Shown here: positions 22,102 through 29,850 of the stretch, in pieces | Layout: each line of letters opens with the position of its first letter | Position numbering within the stretch: the first letter of the stretch is position 1 | Program-made: the position numbers and the translations under genes | NCBI GenBank assembly: GCA_050246635.1 | Contig: JBFWVR010000009.1 | Span: 1-64,000, forward strand | Source of the DNA: JBFWVR01 sp050246635 | GTDB taxonomy: Bacteria > Acidobacteriota > Vicinamibacteria > Vicinamibacterales > UBA2999 | Direction of reading: 5' to 3' | Length of the DNA: 64,000 nucleotides | Notes under the pieces: generated by a model | Databases searched by the model: none | Seen by the model: the letters and a program-made list of their open reading frames with translations, nothing else | Told to the model about the DNA's origin: nothing

Positions 22102-23922
22102 ATGAGTAAGAGCGGATCGAAGGACACGAAGGTTCCGAAGGACACGAAGGGCACGAAGGGCACGAAGGGCACGACGGACGCCAGGGCCACGAAGAGCTCG
22201 AGGGCCGCGAAAGCCGTGAAGGTCCCGGACGACGCGATGGCCCCGGCGGCGGTGCCGGGCAGCGAGGGCGCGGAGGCGGCTGATGGGCGTCCCGCGCGGA
22301 CCCAGGCGCCCGCGCCGCCCGCGGCGACACCCACCGCGGCGAAGCGCGTGCGCAAGGCGGCGGCCCCGAAACCGGCGGGGGCGGCGAAGGCGCCGACGCG
22401 GCCCGTCGCGGGCCTGCGTGTGCTGATGATCGCGTCGGAGGTGCACCCGTTCTCGAAGACCGGCGGCCTCGCCGATGTCGCGGCCGCGCTGCCTGTCGCG
22501 CTCGGGCGGCTCGGGCACGCCGTGACGGTCGTCACGCCGCGTTACCGCGGCGTCGACGCCGGCACGGACGCGGGCGCGGTCTCGATTGCGATGGCGGGGT
22601 ACAGCTTCGACGTCACGCTCTCGGAGGTGTCGCTCGGGCCGGGCGCCCGCGTGCTGCTGGCCGACTGCCCGCCGCTTTTCAACCGCCCCGGGCTCTACAA
22701 CGAGCACAACGTCGACTACGGCGACAACCCCCTGCGATTCGCGGTCCTGATCCAGGCCGCGCTGCGGTGGGCGGCGGCGCAGCCCGACAGGTTCGATGTC
22801 GTGCACGCGCACGACTGGCAGGCGGGGCTCGCGCCCGCCTACCTGCAGGCGGCGGGGGCACAGGCGCCGCTGGCGGGGACGCCGTCGGTGTTCACGATCC
22901 ACAACATCGCCTACCAGGGCGTGGTGGACAAGGACTGGGTGCCGCGGCTCGGGCTCGACTGGGCCGGCTTCCGGGCGGTCGACGGCTTCGAGTTCTGGGA
23001 TCGCCTCAGCCTGCTGAAGGCGGGTGTCAACTTCGCCGACGCGGTCACCACCGTCAGCCCCACCTACGCGCTGGAGATCCAGCGGCCGGAGTTCGGCTAC
23101 GGGTTCGACGGCGTCGTGCGGGCGCGGGCCGATCGGCTGGTCGGCATCCTGAACGGCATCGACACCACGGCCTGGGATCCAGCCCACGATCCGTACCTCC
23201 CGGTCCCGTTCACCGCCGACGACCTCTCGGGCAAGGTCGCGGCGAAGCGCGCCCTGCTCGAGCGCTTCGGGTTGCCGACCGACGAGGCGAGTCTCGCCCG
23301 GCCCGTGGTGGGGCTGGTGTCACGACTCGTCGACCAGAAGGGGTTCGACCTCATCGACGCGGCCGCGTCCCGCCTGCTGGAGCTCGACGCCACCTACGTG
23401 CTGGTCGGGTCCGGCGACGCGCGGTACGAGGACCTCTGGCGGCGGCTGGCCGAATGGCGGCCCGACCGGGTCGGCGTGTTCATCGGCTTCGACGAAGCGC
23501 GGGCGCATCTCGTCGAGGGCGGTGCCGATCTGTTCCTCATGCCGTCGCGCTACGAGCCGTGCGGCCTGAACCAGATGTACTCGCTGCGCTACGGCACGGT
23601 GCCCGTCGTCCGGGCCGTCGGGGGGCTCGTGGACTCGGTCCGTCCGTACGAGCCCCGCGCCGGGCAGGGCACCGGGTTCCTCTTCAGCGAGTACCATCCC
23701 GAGGCGCTGGTGGACGCGGTGACGCGCGCGCTGGCGGCGTGGCAGGACCCGAAGATCCGGCAGCGCCTCCGGAAGAACGGGATGCGGAAGGACTTCTCCT
23801 GGGACCGTTCGGCGGCCGAGTATGTCAAGGTGTATAAAAGGGTGATTGCCCAGCGGCGCCGCGGGCCGGCCGGGGCGGGAAACCGCCGCGCGCCCGCGGC
23901 ATCCAACGGTTCGAGGGACTAA
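22102..23922 (+). CDS. glgA: Glycogen/starch synthase with a repeat-derived N-terminal extension
   Basis: A GT5 family glucosyltransferase (606 aa) that extends alpha-1,4-glucan from ADP-glucose or UDP-glucose in the cytosol. The catalytic part begins near residue 105 (LRVLMIASEVHPFSKTGGLADV) and includes the substrate-binding K119-T-G-G, HAHDWQAG, and the C-terminal MPSRYEPCGLNQMYSLRYGT signature. The first 104 residues are an added Lys/Ala/Pro-rich stretch, partly written by a 9-bp tandem repeat (KDTKGTKGTKG). The ATG at 22102 has a modest GTGGGGAT before it; in-frame ATGs at codons 46 and 109 are alternative starts giving a conventional enzyme. The stop overlaps the trxA start by 1 nt. Confidence 0.88.
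   Translation: MSKSGSKDTKVPKDTKGTKGTKGTTDARATKSSRAAKAVKVPDDAMAPAAVPGSEGAEAADGRPARTQAPAPPAATPTAAKRVRKAAAPKPAGAAKAPTRPVAGLRVLMIASEVHPFSKTGGLADVAAALPVALGRLGHAVTVVTPRYRGVDAGTDAGAVSIAMAGYSFDVTLSEVSLGPGARVLLADCPPLFNRPGLYNEHNVDYGDNPLRFAVLIQAALRWAAAQPDRFDVVHAHDWQAGLAPAYLQAAGAQAPLAGTPSVFTIHNIAYQGVVDKDWVPRLGLDWAGFRAVDGFEFWDRLSLLKAGVNFADAVTTVSPTYALEIQRPEFGYGFDGVVRARADRLVGILNGIDTTAWDPAHDPYLPVPFTADDLSGKVAAKRALLERFGLPTDEASLARPVVGLVSRLVDQKGFDLIDAAASRLLELDATYVLVGSGDARYEDLWRRLAEWRPDRVGVFIGFDEARAHLVEGGADLFLMPSRYEPCGLNQMYSLRYGTVPVVRAVGGLVDSVRPYEPRAGQGTGFLFSEYHPEALVDAVTRALAAWQDPKIRQRLRKNGMRKDFSWDRSAAEYVKVYKRVIAQRRRGPAGAGNRRAPAASNGSRD
22118..22180 (+). repeat. 9-bp tandem repeat inside the glgA reading frame
   Basis: Seven 9-bp units run from 22118 to 22180: CGAAGGACA, CGAAGGTTC, CGAAGGACA, three of CGAAGGGCA, then CGACGGACG. 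Being a multiple of three, the array is translated as repeated Lys-Asp/Gly-Thr. It looks like the extragenic repeats elsewhere in the window, but lies at the 5' end of a coding frame. Confidence 0.8.
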
Positions 23923-24248
23923 TGGCTACCGAAAAGATCAAGGTTCTGACCGACTCCGACTTCGGCGACTCCGTCAAGGACGGCGTCGTGCTCGTGGATT
24001 TCTGGGCCGAGTGGTGCGCGCCCTGCCGCCGCCTCGCCCCGACGGTCGACCAGCTGGCCGAGGAGTACGACGGCCGCGTGACCGTGGCGAAGGTCAACAT
24101 CGACGAGAACCCGAAGACGCCGAGCGACTTCATGATTCGCGGCATCCCCACGCTCCTGCTGTTCAAGAACGGCGAGCTCAAGGAGACCGTCGTCGGGCTC
24201 GCCGCGAAGGACGACCTCGCGCAGATGCTCGACAAGCACCTCGCGTAG
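23922..24248 (+). CDS. trxA: Thioredoxin
   Basis: A cytosolic thiol-disulfide reductant of 108 aa, the usual thioredoxin length. The active site is WCAPC (DFWAEWCAPCRRLAP, about residues 28-42), where Ala replaces the usual Gly of WCGPC. The cis-proline motif IRGIPTLLLFKNGE is present. The start ATG overlaps the glgA stop (TAATG), implying translational coupling. trxB follows after 63 bp, so the redox pair is probably one transcript, modulated by a strong hairpin between them. Confidence 0.93.
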   Translation: MATEKIKVLTDSDFGDSVKDGVVLVDFWAEWCAPCRRLAPTVDQLAEEYDGRVTVAKVNIDENPKTPSDFMIRGIPTLLLFKNGELKETVVGLAAKDDLAQMLDKHLA

Positions 24249-24261
24249 GACCGCAGTGCGC

Positions 24262-24287
24262 GGGGCGCGGGCGGCTGCCCGCGCCCC
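24262..24287 (+). terminator. Strong hairpin between trxA and trxB
   Basis: GGGGCGCGGGC (24262-24272) pairs perfectly with GCCCGCGCCCC (24277-24287) across a 4-nt loop. No T-tract follows, so it may attenuate transcription, stabilise the upstream mRNA or separate expression levels rather than terminate fully. Confidence 0.5.
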
Positions 24288-24311
24288 GGCCCCCACCCCT
24301 TCCGGAGATCC

Positions 24312-25262
24312 ATGGACACCGAACGCCAGGTCATCATCATCGGCTCGGGCCCTGCCGGCCTGACGGCGGCGCTCTACACGGCGCGCGCCAACCTGAACCC
24401 GCTCGTCATCGAGGGCGTCGAGGCCGGGGGGCAGCTGATGCTGACCACGATGGTCGAGAACTGGCCCGGCTACCGCGACGGCATCATGGGCCCCGACCTG
24501 ATGGCGGAGCTCAGGGCCCAGGCCGAGCGGTTCGGCGCCCAGATCATGCAGGGCGACGTCTCGTCCGTCGAGCTCGGATCACGGCCCTTCGCCGTCACGG
24601 TGGGGAAGACCCGCTACACCGCACAGGCGCTGATCGTCGCCACGGGGGCGTCGGCGAAGTGGCTCGATCTCGGCGTCGACAAGCGCCTCTCCGGCCGCGG
24701 CGTGTCGACGTGCGCCACCTGCGACGGGTACTTCTTCAAGGGCCGCCCGATCGCCGTCGTCGGCGGCGGCGACACCGCGATGGAGGAGGCGATCTACCTG
24801 TCGAAGCTCGCGACGCACGTGACGGTGATTCACCGCCGCGACGAGTTGCGTGCCTCGAAGGTGATGCAGGACAAGGCGATGGGCATGGGCAACATCTCCT
24901 TCCTGTGGAACACCGAGGTGCTCGACATCAAGGACGAGAGCGCCGGCGCAGTCACGAGCCTCGTGCTGCACAACAACAAGACCAACGAGCAGAGCGAGCT
25001 CGCCGTCGACGGCGTGTTCATCGCCATCGGCCACGTGCCGAACACGCAGCTGTTCCAGGGACAGCTGACGCTCGACGAGAACGGCTACATCCGCACCCAC
25101 GACGGCTCGCGGACGAGCGTCGCCGGCGTCTTCGCGGCGGGGGACGTCCAGGATCACGTCTACCGCCAGGCGGTCACGGCCGCCGGCTCCGGCTGCATGG
25201 CTGCCATCGACGCCGAGCGCTTCCTCGCGGGCACGGCCCACGAGTCGCCGGCGCACGTCTGA
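24312..25262 (+). CDS. trxB: Thioredoxin-disulfide reductase
   Basis: An FAD-dependent, NADPH-using enzyme (316 aa) that reduces thioredoxin. The FAD-binding GSGPAGLTAALYTARAN (about 10-26), the redox centre CATC (in STCATCDGYFF, about 135-145), the NADPH-binding VVGGGDTAMEEA (about 154-165) and the late FAD motif VFAAGDVQD are all present. GGAG lies 4 nt before the ATG. It is downstream of trxA on the same strand and convergent with mnmA; a long imperfect palindrome lies just past its stop. Confidence 0.95.
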   Translation: MDTERQVIIIGSGPAGLTAALYTARANLNPLVIEGVEAGGQLMLTTMVENWPGYRDGIMGPDLMAELRAQAERFGAQIMQGDVSSVELGSRPFAVTVGKTRYTAQALIVATGASAKWLDLGVDKRLSGRGVSTCATCDGYFFKGRPIAVVGGGDTAMEEAIYLSKLATHVTVIHRRDELRASKVMQDKAMGMGNISFLWNTEVLDIKDESAGAVTSLVLHNNKTNEQSELAVDGVFIAIGHVPNTQLFQGQLTLDENGYIRTHDGSRTSVAGVFAAGDVQDHVYRQAVTAAGSGCMAAIDAERFLAGTAHESPAHV

Positions 25263-25268
25263 CCCAGA

Positions 25269-25359
25269 GAAGAGAGAATCAAGAAACCGGAATCAAGAAA
25301 GGAATCGGAGAAGGCAAGAAGGCGGAATTCCTTCTCCCTTCCCAATTCCTTTCTTGATT
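25269..25359. repeat. AATCAAG palindromic element, copy 1
   Basis: The left side starts GAAGAGAGAATCAAGAA. The arms AATCAAGAAAGGAAT (25291-25305) and ATTCCTTTCTTGATT (25345-25359) pair perfectly, as do GGAGAAGG (25307-25314) and CCTTCTCC (25330-25337). The left 31 bp (25269-25299) match the reverse complement of part of the element at 62784-62877 at 30 positions. It lies between the convergent trxB and mnmA genes and could stop both transcripts. Confidence 0.85.
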
Positions 25360-25395
25360 CGCAATTGTCGATTCTCTATTCCTGTTCCTCCGTCC

Positions 25396-26478
25396 TCATT
25401 CGATCCACCCGCCTCCCAGCACTGCGTCCCCGTCGTAGAAGACCACCGCCTGTCCGGGCGTGATGGCGGTCTGCGGTTCGTCGAAGGTGAGCTCCGCGCG
25501 GGCGTCGTCCAGGGCACGGACGCGGGCGGGGGCGGCGCGGTGGCGGTGGCGCACCTGCGCCGTGACCCGCCGCCAGCCGTCGGGTGGGCCGCCCGCGATC
25601 CAGTTGACGTCTGCTGCGGTCAGGCTCGCGCGATCGAGCGCGGCGCGCGGCCCGACGACGACGGCGGCGTCGGTGGGGCGGACTTCGAGGACGTAGAGCG
25701 GGACGGTGGAGGAGAGGCCCAGGCCCTTCCGCTGCCCCACCGTGAACCGGTGCACGCCCTCGTGCGTGCCGAGCACCGTGCCCTCCTGATCCAGGACCGG
25801 ACCGGCGGTCGGGGCGTGACCAGACGCGCGCTCGATGAATCCCGCGTAGTCCCCGTCGGGCACGAAGCAGATTTCCTGGCTGTCCTTCTTGTCCGCGACG
25901 GCGAGGCCCAGGCGGCGGGCTTCGGCGCGCACGGCGTCCTTCGGGAGGTGGCCGACGGGGAAGAGGGCCTGGCGCAACTGGTCCTGCGTGAGGGGGAACA
26001 GGAAGTACGACTGGTCCTTCGCCGGATCCGCGCCGCGGCGGAGGATCACGCGGCCGTCGTCCGACGCCTCCACGCGCGCGTAGTGGCCGGTGGCCAGGCG
26101 CGCGGCCCCGAGGCCCGCGGCCCGCTGGAGCAGCGTCTGGAACTTGACGTCGCTGTTGCAGCGCACGCAGGGAATCGGCGTGCGCCCGCCGACGTACTCA
26201 TCGACGAAGTTCCGGACCACGTGCTGGTGGAATGGCGACTCGAAGTCGAGGATGTAGTGGGGGATGCCGAGCTGTCCCGCGACGCGCCGCGCGTCGTACA
26301 GGTCGTCCAGGGTGCAGCAGGTCCCGAACTGCGCCACCCCCGGTTCGCCGTCCGCCGCGCCGCCAGACTGGTCGTAGAGCTGCATCGACACACCGATCAC
26401 CTCGTGACCCTGCTCGGCGAGCAGCGCGGCGGCGACCGACGAATCGACGCCTCCCGACATCGCGACGACTATGCGCAT
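25396..26478 (-). CDS. mnmA: tRNA-specific 2-thiouridylase
   Basis: A 360-aa ATP-dependent enzyme that puts sulfur on U34 of tRNAs for Lys, Glu and Gln. The PP-loop SGGVDSS is at residues 8-14. The tRNA-binding and catalytic segment GRTPIPCVRCNSDVKF holds the nucleophilic cysteine, and SQEICFVPDGDY holds the second active cysteine. The ATG at 26478 opens directly with the PP-loop strand (MRIVVAMSGG); the 85-codon upstream extension crosses repeat DNA and is rejected. A cysteine desulfurase, the likely sulfur donor, lies upstream on the same strand, separated by a 23-bp inverted-repeat element. Confidence 0.95.
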   Translation of the reverse strand: MRIVVAMSGGVDSSVAAALLAEQGHEVIGVSMQLYDQSGGAADGEPGVAQFGTCCTLDDLYDARRVAGQLGIPHYILDFESPFHQHVVRNFVDEYVGGRTPIPCVRCNSDVKFQTLLQRAAGLGAARLATGHYARVEASDDGRVILRRGADPAKDQSYFLFPLTQDQLRQALFPVGHLPKDAVRAEARRLGLAVADKKDSQEICFVPDGDYAGFIERASGHAPTAGPVLDQEGTVLGTHEGVHRFTVGQRKGLGLSSTVPLYVLEVRPTDAAVVVGPRAALDRASLTAADVNWIAGGPPDGWRRVTAQVRHRHRAAPARVRALDDARAELTFDEPQTAITPGQAVVFYDGDAVLGGGWIE

Positions 26479-26517
26479 GGTGCGTCCGGGCCGATTGGGG
26501 ATGCCACCACTGAGGCA

Positions 26518-26695
26518 CGGAGACACGGAGGCACGGAGCCGGGGACTCCGCTCTCGGATTGAAGGCTGATGGTTGGAGACCGCACGAAGGACATCCGGGA
26601 AAGTCTCAGCCGTCGGTGTTGTGCTCCCCCTGCCGAAAATCTCACATCTGAACTCTGCGATCGGAACCCCACGGCTCCGTGCCTCCGTGTCTCCG
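26518..26695. repeat. Perfect 23-bp inverted repeat flanking 132 bp
   Basis: The left arm (26518-26540) is built from ACGGAGGC/ACGGAGAC units and is matched exactly in inverse at 26673-26695; partial similarity extends outside both arms. The 132 bp between show no convincing reading frame. The element fills most of the space between mnmA and the cysteine desulfurase gene. Confidence 0.85.
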
Positions 26696-26734
26696 GGTCC
26701 CCGTGACGCATTCCGGTTGACCTGTGGCGGCACT

Positions 26735-27901
26735 TCAACGGCGCCCGCCGACCGTGGTCAAGCCACGCAGCTTCGCGGCGATCGCGGGCATGACGGCGAT
26801 GACGCGGTCGATGTCGGCCTCGGTCGTGGACGACCCGAGGCTGAAGCGCAGCGAGCCGAGCGTGCGGGCGTGGGGGAGCCCCATGGCCTTCAGCACGTGC
26901 GACGGCTCGAGCGTGCCGGACGAGCAGGCGGAGCCGGACGACACCGCGATGCCTTCGAGGTCGAGCGCGATGAGCAGCGACTCGCTCTCGAGCCGGTCGA
27001 AGCTCAGGTTCGTCGTGTTCGGCACGCGCGGATGGGTGGCGCCGTTCAGGCTCACGCCAGGCACGGCCGCCATCAGGCCTGCCTCCAGCCGATCACGAAG
27101 TGCCGCCTGCCTCGTGGCCTCGCGGGCCATCGACGCCCGCGCCGCGGTCGCGGCCGCGCCCATGCCGGCGATGGCCGGGACGTTCTCGGTGCCGGCGCGC
27201 CGGTTGCGTTCGTGCCGGCCGCCGGTCAGGTACGGGACGAGGCGCACGCCTCGGCGGATCCACAAGGCGCCCACGCCTTTCGGCCCGTAGAACTTGTGCG
27301 CGGAGATCGACAGCAGGTCGACGCCGAGCGCCCGCACGTCGACGGGAATCTTGCCGGCCGTCTGGACCGCGTCGGTGTGCACCAGCGCGCCGCGGGCCTT
27401 CGCGAGCGCGGCCACCTCGGCCACCGGCTGGATCGTGCCGAGCTCGTTGTTGGCGTGCATCACCGACACGAGCGCGGTGTCGTCGGTGAGCGCCTCGGCC
27501 ACCGCGTCGGGCGAGACGATGCCGGAGGGGCCGACAGGGAGGAACGTCACCTGCCAGCCGCGGCGGGCGAGCGCCTTCATCGTGTTCAACACGGCTTCGT
27601 GCTCGATCGCGCTCGCGATCAGGTGGCGCCGGCCGGTGGGCTCGAGGGCCTCGGCCGCGCCCCGGATGGCCAGGTTGTCGCTCTCGGTCCCGCTGCCGGT
27701 GAAGACCACCTCGGCGGGCTCGGCGCCGATCAGGGCGGCCACCTCGACCCGCGCATCGTCCATCACGGCCTTGGCCTGCTGGCCGAAGTGGTGGACGCTG
27801 GAGGCGTTGCCCCAGACGCGGGTCAGGATGTCGGTCATCCGGGCGGCGGCCGCCGGCCCGAGGGGCGTGGTGGCGTTGTGGTCGAGGTAGATGCGTGTCA
27901 C
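26735..27901 (-). CDS. Cysteine desulfurase (NifS/IscS family)
   Basis: A PLP enzyme of 388 aa that takes sulfur from cysteine and holds it as a persulfide. LDHNATTPLG opens the protein. The PLP lysine is in SAHKFYGPKGVG and the catalytic cysteine in SSGSACSSGTLEPSHVL, on the mobile loop typical of this family. The GTG at 27901 (VTRIYLDHNATT) is chosen because family members start there and a promoter lies just upstream; the longer frame begins with a TTG at 27952 that coincides with the -35 box. With mnmA downstream it probably supports tRNA thiolation, though a role in Fe-S assembly is also possible. Confidence 0.92.
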   Translation of the reverse strand: MTRIYLDHNATTPLGPAAAARMTDILTRVWGNASSVHHFGQQAKAVMDDARVEVAALIGAEPAEVVFTGSGTESDNLAIRGAAEALEPTGRRHLIASAIEHEAVLNTMKALARRGWQVTFLPVGPSGIVSPDAVAEALTDDTALVSVMHANNELGTIQPVAEVAALAKARGALVHTDAVQTAGKIPVDVRALGVDLLSISAHKFYGPKGVGALWIRRGVRLVPYLTGGRHERNRRAGTENVPAIAGMGAAATAARASMAREATRQAALRDRLEAGLMAAVPGVSLNGATHPRVPNTTNLSFDRLESESLLIALDLEGIAVSSGSACSSGTLEPSHVLKAMGLPHARTLGSLRFSLGSSTTEADIDRVIAVMPAIAAKLRGLTTVGGRR

Positions 27902-27923
27902 GGCTGAATCCGGCTCGTCCCCG

Positions 27924-27952
27924 ATCGTAGCATTGCCCCTAACCCTCAGCAA
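27924..27952 (-). promoter_or_regulatory. Promoter of the cysteine desulfurase gene
   Basis: On the minus strand TTGCTG (27952-27947) and TACGAT (27929-27924) are separated by 17 bp, placing the start site about 15 nt before the GTG at 27901. It is divergent from the bactofilin promoter 10 bp away. Confidence 0.5.
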
Positions 27953-27961
27953 TAAAAGGAC

Positions 27962-27991
27962 TAGACAACCCTCGAGACCCGTTCATATACT
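27962..27991 (+). promoter_or_regulatory. Promoter of the bactofilin gene
   Basis: TAGACA (27962-27967) and TATACT (27986-27991) are separated by 18 bp. The predicted leader is about 75 nt and ends with GGAGGGGGAGG before the ATG at 28074. Confidence 0.65.
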
Positions 27992-28073
27992 GGCAGCGCT
28001 TCAGGCGCGAAGCCCCTTTCCCCGGGTTTCTTAACGGCACCCTCGGCGCACCAGCGGAGGGGGAGGATTCAAG

Positions 28074-28619
28074 ATGTGGAAGCGTGATGAGTCGGTGAAG
28101 CCGGCTGCCGCGCCGCCGGCCCCCACGGCGCCGGCTGCGCAGGCGTCCACCGGACCAGCCCACGGCGAGAGCCGCCAGATCGGGAGCGACAAGGTGAACA
28201 TCGGGAAGTCTGTCGTCATCAAGGGCGAGCTCAGTGGCAGCGAGGATCTGACGATCGAGGGGCACGTCGAGGGCAAGATCGAGCTCCGCGACAACGTGCT
28301 GACGATCGGCCCGAACGGCAAGATTCGGGCGGAGGTCTTCGCGAAGGCCGTGGTCGTGCTCGGCGAGGTCGTCGGGAACGTCACGGCGTCCGACAAGGTC
28401 GACATCCGCGACAACGGTTCGGTCGATGGCGACATCACGTCGCCGCGCGTGGCCATCGCGGAAGGCGCCCTGTTCCGCGGCAGCGTCGACATGCAGCGTG
28501 GCGGCCAGAAGGCGCCCGCGGCGGCGCCGGCCGCGCAGGGCGGCCAGGCGGCCCCGGCGCAGAAGGCGGCCCAGCCCGCACAGGGCGGTCAGAACCAGGG
28601 CCAGAAGGTCGGCGCGTAG
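28074..28619 (+). CDS. Bactofilin family cytoskeletal protein
   Basis: A self-polymerising beta-helical scaffold protein (181 aa). The core (about 40-145) shows the repeated short strands of the family, for example KSVVIKGELSGSEDLTIEGHVEGKIE and GEVVGNVTASDKVDIRDNGSVDGDI. It is flanked by a Pro/Ala-rich N-terminal tail and an Ala/Gln-rich C-terminal tail, as is usual. Bactofilins act in cell shape, stalk or polar organisation. It has a recognisable promoter and strong ribosome-binding site and is followed by a methyltransferase gene on the same strand. Confidence 0.92.
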   Translation: MWKRDESVKPAAAPPAPTAPAAQASTGPAHGESRQIGSDKVNIGKSVVIKGELSGSEDLTIEGHVEGKIELRDNVLTIGPNGKIRAEVFAKAVVVLGEVVGNVTASDKVDIRDNGSVDGDITSPRVAIAEGALFRGSVDMQRGGQKAPAAAPAAQGGQAAPAQKAAQPAQGGQNQGQKVGA

Positions 28620-28685
28620 GCGCGCCGGTTCATCCACATTGTGTTGCGCGCGCGGCGGGCTCGTCCCGCCGCGTGTCCTGTGTCC

Positions 28686-29357
28686 ATGTCCGGCGCTTCC
28701 CGTTCCCTGTTCTCCTTCCTGGGCGGCCGGCGTTCCACGGAACCCGAGCCCTCGACGGTCGTCGCCCCCGCGACGAGCCCGCAGGACGACCCGACCCATC
28801 CCACCAAGGCGCTCGCGCGCTTCCTGAAGGTGCTGCAGAGCCACGAGCGGCCCGCGCTCATCGACCTCGGGCCCGTGGTCGGCAGCAACGTGACCTTCTT
28901 CGGCGAGCAACTGGGCTGCAAGATTCGCGTCGAGGACATCGCGTCCGAGATCGAACGGCACCTCAAGGCGGGGACCATCGAGGCCCTGCCCGCGGCGCTC
29001 GAGGCGCGGTTCCCCGAGGGCGGTGACGGGGTGGACGGCATCCTGTGCTGGGATGTGTTCGACTATCTCGAGCGCCCCGCCGCCCAGGCCCTGGCCAGCG
29101 CCCTCGTGCGCCGGCTGAATCCCGGCGGCGTGCTGCTCGGCCTGTTCAGCACGACCAACCCCACCGACGAGACCTACACGAAGTTCGTCGTCGTGGACGA
29201 GCAGACCCTGAGGTACCGGCCGTACCACGCGTCGCGGCCGCGGCAGAAGAGCCTGCTCAATCGCGACGTGACGAAGCTCTTCGACGGGCTCGAGGTCACC
29301 GAGTCGTTCCTGATGAAGAACAACGTGCGGGAGACGCTGCTCCGCAAGCCCGAGTAG
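28686..29357 (+). CDS. SAM-dependent methyltransferase-like protein
   Basis: A 223-aa protein with a class I methyltransferase-like fold. ALIDLGPVVGSNVTFFGEQLG (about 50-70) resembles motif I, VEDIAS motif II, and GILCWDVFDYLE motif IV, followed by LNPGGVLLGLF. Glycine spacing in motif I is irregular (DLGPVVGSN), so cofactor binding should not be assumed. The first 40 residues are a variable tail. The ATG at 28686 is preferred; a longer frame begins at 28641. It lies 66 bp after the bactofilin gene and is probably co-transcribed. The substrate is unknown. Confidence 0.7.
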   Translation: MSGASRSLFSFLGGRRSTEPEPSTVVAPATSPQDDPTHPTKALARFLKVLQSHERPALIDLGPVVGSNVTFFGEQLGCKIRVEDIASEIERHLKAGTIEALPAALEARFPEGGDGVDGILCWDVFDYLERPAAQALASALVRRLNPGGVLLGLFSTTNPTDETYTKFVVVDEQTLRYRPYHASRPRQKSLLNRDVTKLFDGLEVTESFLMKNNVRETLLRKPE

Positions 29358-29362
29358 GCCTC

Positions 29363-29832
29363 GCCCCTTCGGGGCTCGGTAGGCCGGCCGCTTCGCGGCC
29401 GTTGGGACTCGTGCTCGCGGGTTCGCGCGTCGCACTTCGCTCGGACTCGCCATCGCTGCGCTCGGCTCGCTCGGAGGACGCTTCGCGTTCCCGCCGGCCT
29501 TCGCCACGCTGCGGCCCGCGCGCCGAGCGATAGCGAGCCGCCCTCCTAGCGAGGGCCGAAGGCCCTGGTCCGAGCGACGTGCGATGCGCGAGCCCGCGAG
29601 CACGAGTCCCAGCGAGCCGCGCAGCGGCGAGTCCCAGCGATGTGCGACGCGTGGACCAGCGACCCTTCGACTTCGCTCAGGGTCGCCCCGCGCGCCGTCG
29701 AGGGGCGAGCACGAGTCCCAGCGAGCCGAGCGCAGCGACGGCGAGTCCTACCGAGGCCGCGCAGCGGCCGAGGCCCACCGAAGGCCACACGCCGAGCGCA
29801 GCGAGGCGGCCCACCGGCTGCGAAGCAGCCGG
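29363..29832. repeat. Hairpin-rich non-coding region with GAA/TTC triloops
   Basis: This 490-bp gap has no credible gene. It contains a series of short perfect stems closed by TTC or GAA triloops: GCCCC-TTC-GGGGC (29363-29375), GGCCGC-TTC-GCGGCC (29386-29400), GGGCC-GAA-GGCCC (29553-29565) and CCGGCTGC-GAA-GCAGCCGG (29814-29832). CGACCCT pairs with AGGGTCG at 29660-29685. The phrases GCACGAGTCCCAGCGAGCCG and GCGAGTCC recur between them. Stems differ in sequence but share the loop. Confidence 0.7.
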
Positions 29833-29838
29833 CAGTAG

Positions 29839-29844
29839 TACCAT
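29839..29844 (+). promoter_or_regulatory. -10 box, leaderless start of the SAM hydrolase-family gene
   Basis: TACCAT is 6 nt before the ATG at 29851, directly after the last GAA-triloop hairpin. There is no ribosome-binding site. Confidence 0.45.
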
Positions 29845-29850
29845 TCCCCA

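Noticed and set aside
20452..23187. 911-aa minus-strand frame
   Set aside because: It is antisense to the second sulfatase-fold gene and glgA, low complexity, with no recognisable domain.
26518..26695. Insertion sequence with terminal inverted repeats
   Set aside because: The enclosed 132 bp cannot encode a transposase; at most it is a miniature element.
26479..26733. N-terminal extension of MnmA
   Set aside because: The extra 85 codons cross the 23-bp inverted-repeat element and have no family similarity.
27950..27952. TTG start for the cysteine desulfurase
   Set aside because: It coincides with the likely -35 box; the GTG at 27901 fits the family start.
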